From NCBI GenBank assembly GCA_017481065.1, contig JAFUPT010000066.1, positions 1-5,027 of the forward strand: a DNA stretch of 5,027 bases, written 5' to 3'. Positions 1 to 5,027 of the stretch are shown here, piece by piece. How positions within the stretch are numbered: position 1 is the stretch's first letter; every line of letters starts with the position of its first letter. This stretch comes from Clostridia bacterium. Its GTDB lineage: Bacteria > Bacillota_A > Clostridia > Christensenellales > Aristaeellaceae. A program made the position numbers and the translations under genes. Under the pieces are notes generated by a model. It made no database searches, was not told where the DNA came from, and worked only from the letters and a program-made list of their open reading frames with translations.

Positions 1-3000
1 GCGAGGGCGCAGATACCTTCACCTTCTTCGATGGCCCGCCGACCGCAAACGGCAAGCCCCACATCGGCCATATCGAAACCCGCGCCATCAAGGATTTGAT
101 CCCGCGCTATCAGACCATGAAGGGCAAGAATGTGCTGCGCAAGGCCGGCTGGGATACCCATGGCCTGCCCGTCGAGCTGGAAGTTGAAAAGCAGCTGGGC
201 CTGGACGGCAAGGAGCAGATCGAAGCCTACGGCCTGGAGCCCTTCATCAAGAAGTGCAAGGAATCCGTTTGGAAGTACAAGGGCATGTGGGAAGAGATGA
301 GCGATCGCGTCGGCTTCTGGTGCGATATGGAAGATCCCTATGTCACTTATGAGGATAATTACATCGAATCCGAGTGGTGGAGCCTGAAGGAAATCTCCAA
401 GAAGGGCCTGCTCTACAAGGGCCATAAGATCGTTCCCTACTGCCCCCGCTGCGGCACCGCCCTCTCCTCCCACGAGGTTTCCCAGGGCTACAAGGCCGTA
501 AAGGAGCGCTCCGCAGTGGTGCGCTTCAAGGTAAAGGGCGAGGAGAACACCTTCATCTACGCCTGGACCACCACCCCCTGGACCCTGCCCAGCAACACCG
601 CCCTGTGCGTAAACGCCAACGAAACCTATGCAAAGTTTGATTTCGAAGGCCGCACCATCATCATGGGCGACGCCCTGATCGAAAAGATCCTTGGCGAGGG
701 TGCAGAGGTTTCCAACAAGACTACCTTCCCCGGCAGCGAGCTCGTCGGCATGAAGTATGAACCCCTGTTCGATTTCCAGTATGACGCCGTGAAGAACGAT
801 CCCGACGCCGAAAACGCCTGGACCGTCATCGCCGATGATTATGTCACCATGTCCGATGGTACCGGCATCGTGCACATCGCCCTGGCCTTTGGTGAGGATG
901 ACAACCGCGTAGGTAAGAAGAACCACATTCCCTTCCTGCAGCTGGTGGACATCAAGGGCGAAATGACCAAGGAAACCCCCTGGGCCGGCACCTTCGTGAA
1001 GAAGGCCGATCCCATGATCATCGAACAGCTGGACAAGGAAGGCAAGCTGGTTTCCGCGCCCGTATTCGAGCATGATTATCCCTTCTGCTGGAGATGCGAT
1101 ACTCCCCTGATCTACTACGCACGCGGCGGCTGGTTCATCCGCATGACCGCCCTGCACGACCAGCTGATGGCCAACAACCAGACCATCAACTGGATGCCCG
1201 AAAACATCAAGGACGGCCGCTTCGGCAACTTCCTGGACAACGTAATCGACTGGGCTCTGTCCCGCGAGCGCTACTGGGGCACTCCCCTGCCGGTATGGGT
1301 TTGTGATTGCGGCCACCAGCATGTGATCGGTTCCCGCCAGGAGCTGATCGAGCTGGGCGAAAATGTGGACCCGAATATCGAGCTGCACCGCCCCTATATC
1401 GATGAAGTGGTCATCCCCTGCGAAAAGTGCGGCGGCAAGATGCACCGCACCCCCGAAGTGATCGACTGCTGGTATGATTCCGGCTCCATGCCCTTCGCCC
1501 AGTGGCACTATCCCTTCGAGAACAAGGAAATCTTCGAAAAGCGCTTCCCGGCAGATTTCATCTCCGAAGCCATCGACCAGACCCGCGGCTGGTTCTATTC
1601 CCTGATCGCCATCGCAACGGCGGTATTCGGCGAATCCAGCTACAAGAATTGCCTGGTCATGGGCCATGTGCAGGACGCCGAGGGCAGGAAGATGAGCAAG
1701 CACATCGGCAACGTTGTCGATCCGTGGGATGTGCTCGACAAGCAGGGCGCGGACGCCGTGCGCTGGTATTTCTACGCATCCGGCTCCCCGTGGCTGCCCA
1801 CCCGCTTCTCCGGCGAACTGGTTTCCGAGCTGCAGAGCAAGTTCATGGGCACCCTGTGGAACACCTACGCCTTCTTCACCATGTATGCCAACATCGATGA
1901 ATTCAATCCTGCCGTGCATACCTGCGATGAAGCGGATTACACCCTGATGGACAAGTGGGCCCTCTCCAAGCTCAATACCCTCGTCAAGCTCGTTGACGAA
2001 GGCCTTGCCGAGTACAAGATCACCGAGCCCGCCCGCGCCATCCAGAGCTTCGTGGAGGAGCTGTCCAACTGGTATGTGCGCCTCTCCAAGTCCCGCTTCT
2101 GGGGCAAGGAGTGGACCAAAGACAAGCTGGCCGCCTACAACACCCTCTACACCGTGCTCACCACCCTTTCCCACATCTGCGCGCCCTTCATTCCGTTCAT
2201 GGCCGAATCCATGTACCAGAACCTAGTGGCTGCAAATGTCGAAAACGCACCCGAATCCGTGCATCTCTCTGATTTCCCGGCATGCGTGGAGAAGTGGATC
2301 AATCCCGAGCTGGAAGCACAGATGGAAGAAGTGATGCAGGCTGTGCAGCTGGGCCGCGCCTGCCGCTCCACCGCAAACATCAAGGTGCGCCAGGCCCTGG
2401 GCACCCTGTATATCAAGGGCCGCGAGCTCTCCGACGATTGCGCCGCGCTGATCAAGAGCGAGCTGAACGTGGAAGAGATCAAGTTCGTAACCGACGCCAA
2501 GGAATTCATGGCCTACCAGATCAAGCCCCAGATGCGCACCCTCGGCCCGAAGTATGGCAAGCTCCTGGGCAAGATCGGCAATTATCTCAAGGAAGCCGAC
2601 GGCTGCGCCATCGTGGATGCCTTCGACCGCGGCGAAACCTGGAAGTTCGAGCTGGACGGCGCCGAAGTGGAGCTCAGCAAGGACGACGCCCTCATCTCCC
2701 CCGCCCAGAAGCCCGGCTTCGTGGCGGAATCCGATAACGGCATGACCGTCGTCATCGATACCAACCTCACTCCCGAGCTCATCGAAAAGGGCTATGTGCG
2801 CGAGGTGATCTCCAAGCTGCAGACCATGCGCAAGGAGGCCGGCTTTGATGTGGTGGACCGCATCCAGGTATCCTACCAGACCACCGATGTGCTCGCGCCC
2901 GTCATCGCCAAAAACGCCGCCGCCATCGCCGATTCTGTGCTTGCCACCGAAATCGCCTGCGCCGCCGCTCCCGAAGGCGCTTATGCCAAGGAGTGGAACA

Positions 3001-3038
3001 TCAACGGCGAAAAGGCCACGCTGGCTGTGAAGAAGTAA
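1..3038 (+). CDS. ileS: Isoleucyl-tRNA synthetase, type 2 (5'-truncated by window edge)
   Basis: Cytoplasmic class I aminoacyl-tRNA synthetase that attaches isoleucine to tRNA-Ile and hydrolyses mischarged Val-tRNA-Ile. The frame is open from base 3 (1011 visible codons, TAA at 3036-3038). From family length I infer that about 40-45 N-terminal residues lie outside the window; the TTG at 96 is internal, because the HIGH motif lies upstream of it. Counting the codon at base 3 as residue 1: HIGH is residues 20-23 in a DGPPTANGKPHIGH context; a CPRC pair sits at 147/150; the CP1 editing domain has WTTTPWTLPSN from 188 and GTGIVHIALAFGEDD around 287-301; CWRC is at 362/365; a probable zinc site is C434, C436, C473, C476; WYDSGS starts at 490; DQTRGW at 525; KMSKH at 563-567. 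The anticodon-binding helical domain includes NWYVRLSKSRFW from 689. The KMSKH form, the clostridial-type signatures and the absence of a C-terminal cysteine-cluster zinc domain indicate the type 2 (eukaryote-like) class. No frameshift is seen. A normally conserved Pro in the editing motif is Leu (residue 294). Confidence 0.98.
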   Translation, partial: EGADTFTFFDGPPTANGKPHIGHIETRAIKDLIPRYQTMKGKNVLRKAGWDTHGLPVELEVEKQLGLDGKEQIEAYGLEPFIKKCKESVWKYKGMWEEMSDRVGFWCDMEDPYVTYEDNYIESEWWSLKEISKKGLLYKGHKIVPYCPRCGTALSSHEVSQGYKAVKERSAVVRFKVKGEENTFIYAWTTTPWTLPSNTALCVNANETYAKFDFEGRTIIMGDALIEKILGEGAEVSNKTTFPGSELVGMKYEPLFDFQYDAVKNDPDAENAWTVIADDYVTMSDGTGIVHIALAFGEDDNRVGKKNHIPFLQLVDIKGEMTKETPWAGTFVKKADPMIIEQLDKEGKLVSAPVFEHDYPFCWRCDTPLIYYARGGWFIRMTALHDQLMANNQTINWMPENIKDGRFGNFLDNVIDWALSRERYWGTPLPVWVCDCGHQHVIGSRQELIELGENVDPNIELHRPYIDEVVIPCEKCGGKMHRTPEVIDCWYDSGSMPFAQWHYPFENKEIFEKRFPADFISEAIDQTRGWFYSLIAIATAVFGESSYKNCLVMGHVQDAEGRKMSKHIGNVVDPWDVLDKQGADAVRWYFYASGSPWLPTRFSGELVSELQSKFMGTLWNTYAFFTMYANIDEFNPAVHTCDEADYTLMDKWALSKLNTLVKLVDEGLAEYKITEPARAIQSFVEELSNWYVRLSKSRFWGKEWTKDKLAAYNTLYTVLTTLSHICAPFIPFMAESMYQNLVAANVENAPESVHLSDFPACVEKWINPELEAQMEEVMQAVQLGRACRSTANIKVRQALGTLYIKGRELSDDCAALIKSELNVEEIKFVTDAKEFMAYQIKPQMRTLGPKYGKLLGKIGNYLKEADGCAIVDAFDRGETWKFELDGAEVELSKDDALISPAQKPGFVAESDNGMTVVIDTNLTPELIEKGYVREVISKLQTMRKEAGFDVVDRIQVSYQTTDVLAPVIAKNAAAIADSVLATEIACAAAPEGAYAKEWNINGEKATLAVKK

Positions 3039-3054
3039 TGCCTTGTGGGGAACG

Positions 3055-3113
3055 CTTAGGGGACGCTGTCCCCTAAGAACCCCTGCCAAGGGGGATGATC
3101 CCCCTCGGAACCC
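3055..3113 (+). repeat. Two-hairpin modular repeat cluster downstream of ileS
   Basis: Starts 16 nt after the ileS stop. Hairpin 1 (3055-3077) has a perfect 10-bp stem with 5' arm CTTAGGGGAC and loop GCT, and is followed by the spacer AACCCCTG. Hairpin 2 (3086-3108) is a 23-nt near-palindrome centred on G3097 with 5' arm CCAAGGGGGAT; only A3088 opposite C3106 fails to pair. It is followed by AACCC. Hairpin 2 is the same module as the terminal hairpins at 3292-3314 and 4998-5020, with two compensatory base-pair changes. The cluster is read in the same sense as ileS and is followed after 7 nt by a terminator. It is a dispersed intergenic palindromic repeat (REP/BIME-like) whose function is unknown. 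Confidence 0.85.
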
Positions 3114-3120
3114 TCAGTAT

Positions 3121-3153
3121 AAAAAATCGTCCCCGGAGCGGGGACGATTTTTT
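3121..3153 (+). terminator. Rho-independent terminator of ileS
   Basis: A perfect 14-bp stem (3121-3134 with 3140-3153) closes a GGAGC loop. The GC-rich core is ATCGTCCCC paired with GGGGACGAT. The flanking A6 and T6 runs pair with each other, so the T run at 3148-3153 serves ileS on the + strand and the same structure could also work on the minus strand. It lies 82 nt after the ileS stop, beyond the hairpin repeats. Confidence 0.93.
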
Positions 3154-3176
3154 AATAGAAAACAGGAAAACCAAGA

Positions 3177-3229
3177 GGCTCCTCTGTGCAAGGAGAGCCG
3201 GCAATCGCTTGCGATTGACTGAGGGGTAG
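3177..3229 (+). repeat. Separate two-hairpin repeat-like element between the two terminators
   Basis: An imperfect hairpin at 3177-3199 (arm GGCTCCTCT against AGGAGAGCC; one C-A mismatch and one T-G wobble, loop GTGCA) is followed by a perfect one at 3202-3217 (arm CAATCGC, TT centre), then ACTGAGGGGTAG. The arrangement GGCTCC...GGAGAGCC, second hairpin, ACTGAGGG resembles a non-coding repeat I remember as common in Clostridia genomes; this recollection was not checked by search. It differs in sequence from the AGGG/CCCT hairpin clusters on either side. No open reading frame or promoter worth calling is seen in 3154-3248. Strand is assigned by the ACTGAGGG end and is tentative. Confidence 0.55.
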
Positions 3230-3248
3230 TCTTTTTCTCCCGTAATTC

Positions 3249-3279
3249 AAAAAATGACCTCGCTTCGAGGTCATTTTTT
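3249..3279 (-). terminator. Rho-independent terminator of the minus-strand membrane protein gene
   Basis: A perfect 14-bp stem (3249-3262 with 3266-3279) has core ATGACCTCG, a CTT/AAG loop, and A6 and T6 flanks that pair. On the minus strand the U run corresponds to 3249-3254, placing it after the repeat cluster that follows the gene ending at 3372. The symmetric flanks make it potentially bidirectional. Confidence 0.9.
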
Positions 3280-3284
3280 ATGCA

Positions 3285-3367
3285 GGGGTTTCCAAAGGGA
3301 ATCATTCCCTTTGGTGGGGTTCTTAGGGGCAATGCCCCTAAGCAGGGTGCAGGGACAGCGTCCCTGC
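3285..3367 (-). repeat. Three-hairpin modular repeat cluster downstream of the minus-strand gene
   Basis: Read on the minus strand it begins 4 nt after the stop codon. Hairpin 1 (3367-3349) has an 8-bp stem with arm GCAGGGAC and loop GCT, then spacer ACCCTG. Hairpin 2 (3342-3322) has a 9-bp stem with arm CTTAGGGGC and loop ATT, then spacer AACCCCA. Hairpin 3 (3314-3292) is a perfect 23-nt palindrome centred on one base with arm CCAAAGGGAAT, then AAACCCC (3291-3285). In the minus orientation it shares two exact blocks with the cluster after yhaM: 26 nt (3342-3367 against 4973-4998) and 30 nt (3285-3314 against 4998-5027). The terminator follows 5 nt later. Confidence 0.88.
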
Positions 3368-3371
3368 GCGC

Positions 3372-3860
3372 TTACTTCGCCTTCACCCGCGCAACCAGCG
3401 CGTTCCGAATCTCATCGTTCGCCTGCATCAGCGCAATGCGGGTACCCTGGGAATTCTGGTAGGCAACGGCAATGATGGGAGCCTTGGTGCCGGCGTGGAG
3501 GGCCTTCACCCGCACAGCCTGGGGATAGCGCTTTTTCGCTTCCTCATAAGTACCCACATAGAGCAGGCGGCTGAGGTAGATATCCTCGATCACGCGCTCC
3601 TTGCGGCCATATTTGCGGCTCAGGCGCAGCACATCCTCATCCATTTCATAGATGGTGGTGGCAATGTATACCCGCAAAACCTGCCAGGCAATCAGCGCGC
3701 CGACCAGCCAGAAGAGCACATTGGCGATATTGTAGCTCACCACCTTGGCCACATACACGGAAAAGACATAATTCAGGGCAATCAAAAGAACCAGCAGGCC
3801 CAGCACCAGCAGTATGCCCTGCAGGTTGCCGAGCTTTTTGTGCGCAACGATCTGTTTCAT
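3372..3860 (-). CDS. Small two-helix membrane protein of unknown function
   Basis: 162 residues; I do not recognise a named family. Two hydrophobic segments are visible, at about residues 15-37 and 46-66, joined by a short loop (AKVVSYN region). The N-terminus is short with KK at 8-9, and R63 ends the second helix, so both termini are probably cytoplasmic. The remaining ~95 residues form a charged soluble domain with alternating polar and hydrophobic stretches (YEMDEDVLRLSRKYGRKERV at 71-90, then IEDIYLSRLLYVGTYEEAKK). This is loosely reminiscent of bacterial PH-like membrane-attached domains, which is a weak inference. The ATG start is supported by a GGAG Shine-Dalgarno 8 nt upstream and a well-matched promoter. 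The gene converges on ileS and diverges from yhaM. It is followed by a hairpin repeat cluster and a terminator, so it is probably monocistronic. Confidence 0.87.
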   Translation of the reverse strand: MKQIVAHKKLGNLQGILLVLGLLVLLIALNYVFSVYVAKVVSYNIANVLFWLVGALIAWQVLRVYIATTIYEMDEDVLRLSRKYGRKERVIEDIYLSRLLYVGTYEEAKKRYPQAVRVKALHAGTKAPIIAVAYQNSQGTRIALMQANDEIRNALVARVKAK

Positions 3861-3868
3861 TATTCAAT

Positions 3869-3872
3869 CTCC
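3869..3872 (-). promoter_or_regulatory. Ribosome binding site of the membrane protein gene
   Basis: On the minus strand the sequence reads TTTGGAGATTGAATA before the ATG. The GGAG core lies 8 nt from the start codon, which fixes the start at 3860. Confidence 0.8.
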
Positions 3873-3888
3873 AAAGTTTATTTTTCTT

Positions 3889-3918
3889 ATTATACCGCGA
3901 AAGCAGGGCCGGTGGCAA
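3889..3918 (-). promoter_or_regulatory. Sigma-A-type promoter for the membrane protein gene
   Basis: On the minus strand a perfect TATAAT -10 box (3894-3889) lies 18 nt downstream of TTGCCA (3918-3913), five of six matches to the -35 consensus. The predicted transcription start is near 3882, giving a leader of only about 20 nt that contains the ribosome binding site. No clear operator palindrome overlaps it. Confidence 0.8.
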
Positions 3919-3932
3919 GGGGTGTTTCCATC

Positions 3933-3961
3933 TTGACAGCGGGGCTTTCCCGGTTTATCAT
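3933..3961 (+). promoter_or_regulatory. Sigma-A-type promoter for yhaM
   Basis: A perfect TTGACA -35 box (3933-3938), an ideal 17-nt spacer, and TATCAT (3956-3961), five of six matches to the -10 consensus. The predicted start is near 3968, so the leader is about 26 nt. The -35 boxes of this promoter and the minus-strand promoter are 14 nt apart, so the two are back to back without overlap. Confidence 0.85.
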
Positions 3962-3980
3962 TATGAAAGAGGTTTATTTT

Positions 3981-3986
3981 AGGAGG
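3981..3986 (+). promoter_or_regulatory. Ribosome binding site of yhaM
   Basis: A full AGGAGG lies 7 nt before the ATG at 3994. This is a consensus Shine-Dalgarno at optimal spacing and fixes the start. An upstream out-of-frame ATG at 3963 has no such site and lies before the predicted transcription start. Confidence 0.9.
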
Positions 3987-3993
3987 ATACGGG

Positions 3994-4950
3994 ATGAAAC
4001 AGCAGCCCCAGCTTACGATGATGATCAAGGGCCAGGTATTTGATGGCTTCCTGCTCTGCCGCGCGGCGGCGCAGAAAACCAGCTCCAACGGCAGCAAATA
4101 CCTGGATATGACCCTCTGCGATATTTCCGGCGAAGTGAATGCCAAGATGTGGGATGGGCTCACCCCGCCGCCGGCGGTTGCCGATGTGCTGCGTGTGCGC
4201 GGCGTTATGCTGGAATACAACGGCCGGCCCCAGCTGCGCGTGGATAAGATGCGCACCGCCACCGAAGAGGATGATTTTGATATGGAGCAGCTGGCGCCCT
4301 GCGCGCCGGAAAAGCCGGAGAAGATGCTCGGGGATATCCTCGATCGCGTGGAGCAGATTGCCGATCCCCAGCTCAAGGCGCTGGTGAAGATGCGCATCGA
4401 TGAATGCGGTGAACAGCTGAATTATTATCCCGCCGCTTCCAAGCTGCACCATGCCGAGCGCAGCGGCCTATTGCACCACACCAGCACCATGCTGCGCATG
4501 GCGGGCTATGTGTGTGAGGTCTATCCCCAGCTGGACGCCGATCTGCTGGCCGCAGGCGTGGTGCTCCACGACCTGTGCAAGATCAATGAAATGGATTCCG
4601 ACCAGATCGGCATGGTTTCCGATTACACCGCCCAGGGCATGCTGATCGGCCACCTGGTCGCCGGCGTAGCGGAGATCGCCCGCTGCGGCCGCGAGCTCGG
4701 CGTGCGCCAGGAGCTTTTGATGATGGTGGAGCACATGATCCTCTCCCACCACGATAAGCCCGAATTCGGCAGCCCCAAGCCGCCCATGTTCCCCGAAGCC
4801 GAAGTGCTGCACACCCTGGATTTGCTGGATGCGCGCATGTTTGAAATGGCCCGCGCCCTCAAGGCGGCCAAGCCCGGTGGTTTCACCGAGCGCATCTGGA
4901 GCCTCGAGCGCAAGCTGTACAGGCGGAAGGAAACTGCGGGGGACGATTGA
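3994..4950 (+). CDS. yhaM: YhaM-family 3'-5' exoribonuclease (OB fold + HD domain)
   Basis: 318 residues, close to the ~314 of Bacillus subtilis YhaM. Known members are cytoplasmic, metal-dependent 3'-5' exoribonucleases that trim single-stranded RNA 3' ends. The N-terminal ~90 residues look like an OB-fold nucleic-acid-binding domain (KGQVFDGFLLC..., NGSKYLDMTLCDISGEVNAK, then MWDG). The HD phosphohydrolase domain starts near 150: HHAERSGLLHH (152-162), VLHDLCK with the catalytic pair H192-D193, GMLIGH ending at H220, LSHHDKPEFGSPKPPM with H252-H253, and HTLDLLDAR (273-281) supplying the last Asp. All expected metal ligands are present. Two usually Gly positions differ: C195 in HDLCK and D254 in SHHDK. 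The C-terminus is a basic tail ending KETAGDD. It has its own promoter and consensus ribosome binding site, is divergent from the membrane protein gene, and its TGA stop lies inside the first hairpin of a repeat cluster. A general HD-domain nuclease is the main alternative. Confidence 0.92.
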   Translation: MKQQPQLTMMIKGQVFDGFLLCRAAAQKTSSNGSKYLDMTLCDISGEVNAKMWDGLTPPPAVADVLRVRGVMLEYNGRPQLRVDKMRTATEEDDFDMEQLAPCAPEKPEKMLGDILDRVEQIADPQLKALVKMRIDECGEQLNYYPAASKLHHAERSGLLHHTSTMLRMAGYVCEVYPQLDADLLAAGVVLHDLCKINEMDSDQIGMVSDYTAQGMLIGHLVAGVAEIARCGRELGVRQELLMMVEHMILSHHDKPEFGSPKPPMFPEAEVLHTLDLLDARMFEMARALKAAKPGGFTERIWSLERKLYRRKETAGDD

Positions 4951-5027
4951 GGGCGCTGCCCTCAAACTCCCGGCAGGGACGCTGTCCCTGCACCCTGCCA
5001 AAGGGAATGATTCCCTTTGGAAACCCC
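4947..5027 (+). repeat. Three-hairpin modular repeat cluster downstream of yhaM (runs off window)
   Basis: Hairpin 1 (4947-4965) has an 8-bp stem with arm TTGAGGGC and loop GCT, and includes the yhaM stop codon (4948-4950) in its 5' arm; spacer ACTCCC follows. Hairpin 2 (4973-4991) has arm GCAGGGAC and loop GCT, then spacer ACCCTG. Hairpin 3 (4998-5020) is a perfect 23-nt palindrome with arm CCAAAGGGAAT, then AAACCCC to the window edge. Order and orientation relative to the upstream gene match the other two clusters. By analogy a Rho-independent terminator is expected just beyond base 5027; this is prediction only. Confidence 0.87.

Noticed and set aside
2223..3089. Long 288-codon open frame on the minus strand antisense to the end of ileS
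   Set aside because: It lies opposite strongly conserved ileS coding sequence, is Gly/Ala/His/Leu-rich as expected from the GC-rich complement, matches no family I know, and has no convincing promoter or ribosome binding site.
3059..3145. Alternative pairing of the first ileS array hairpin with its terminator (GGGGACG at 3059-3065 with CGTCCCC at 3128-3134), as in an attenuator
   Set aside because: Only about 7 bp, against perfect local stems of 10 bp and 14 bp, and it lies after the stop codon with no downstream gene on that strand to regulate.
3285..3367. CRISPR array
   Set aside because: Hairpin modules differ in sequence, spacers are only 6-7 nt and similar to each other, and there are no cas genes in the window.
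3254..3475. Short plus-strand frames over the hairpin array at 3285-3367
   Set aside because: Translation of palindromic repeats; no ribosome binding site, and they run antisense into the end of the membrane protein gene.
3899..3949. Inverted GAAAGC/GCTTTC pair flanking the divergent promoters as a shared operator
   Set aside because: Only 6 bp per arm, 39 nt apart, with no extension of symmetry; easily expected by chance.
3495..4043. 182-codon plus-strand open frame across the membrane protein gene and yhaM start
   Set aside because: It is antisense to the membrane protein, crosses both divergent promoters, and competes with two genes that have clear ribosome binding sites.
3963..4043. Upstream ATG at 3963 as a leader peptide before yhaM
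   Set aside because: It precedes the predicted transcription start, has no Shine-Dalgarno, and is out of frame with yhaM.
3864..4452. Overlapping minus-strand frames antisense to the 5' part of yhaM
   Set aside because: They are shadows of a well-supported YhaM reading frame; compositions are typical of reverse-complement frames and no start signals are visible.

Overview
The window looks like a chromosomal segment from a GC-rich anaerobic Firmicute of the class Clostridia, most likely near the Oscillospiraceae/Ruminococcaceae (Faecalibacterium, Subdoligranulum and Gemmiger-like gut bacteria). The reasons are a clostridial-style type 2 isoleucyl-tRNA synthetase, a YhaM-family exoribonuclease (a Firmicutes hallmark), AGGAGG-type ribosome binding sites, strong sigma-A-like promoters, and dispersed GC-rich intergenic palindromes of a kind I recall from this group. 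The assignment is inference; no search was run.

Layout. Bases 1-3038 hold ileS on the + strand, cut at its 5' end by the window edge. Bases 3039-3371 form a 333-bp intergenic region between convergent genes. It contains, in order, a two-hairpin repeat cluster, a terminator for ileS, a separate repeat-like element, a terminator for the minus-strand gene, and a three-hairpin repeat cluster in reverse orientation. Bases 3372-3860 (minus) encode a small two-helix membrane protein of unknown function. Bases 3861-3993 are a compact divergent promoter region with a near-consensus promoter on each strand. Bases 3994-4950 (+) encode a complete YhaM-like 3'-5' exoribonuclease with an OB fold and an HD domain. 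Bases 4947-5027 hold a third hairpin cluster that starts inside the yhaM stop codon region and runs to the window edge.

How the parts relate. The three genes are housekeeping or unknown and do not form an obvious pathway. ileS charges tRNA-Ile, the YhaM-like enzyme processes RNA 3' ends, and the membrane protein shares only a divergent promoter region with yhaM.

The most interesting signal is non-coding. All three genes are followed at once, in the sense orientation, by a modular array of short perfect or near-perfect hairpins separated by A(1-3)CCC-type spacers. The same 23-nt module is always last, and the two complete arrays are followed by a Rho-independent terminator. The copies differ by compensatory base-pair changes, which argues that RNA or DNA structure is kept. 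I see no transposase, CRISPR array, tRNA, rRNA or defence system in the window.
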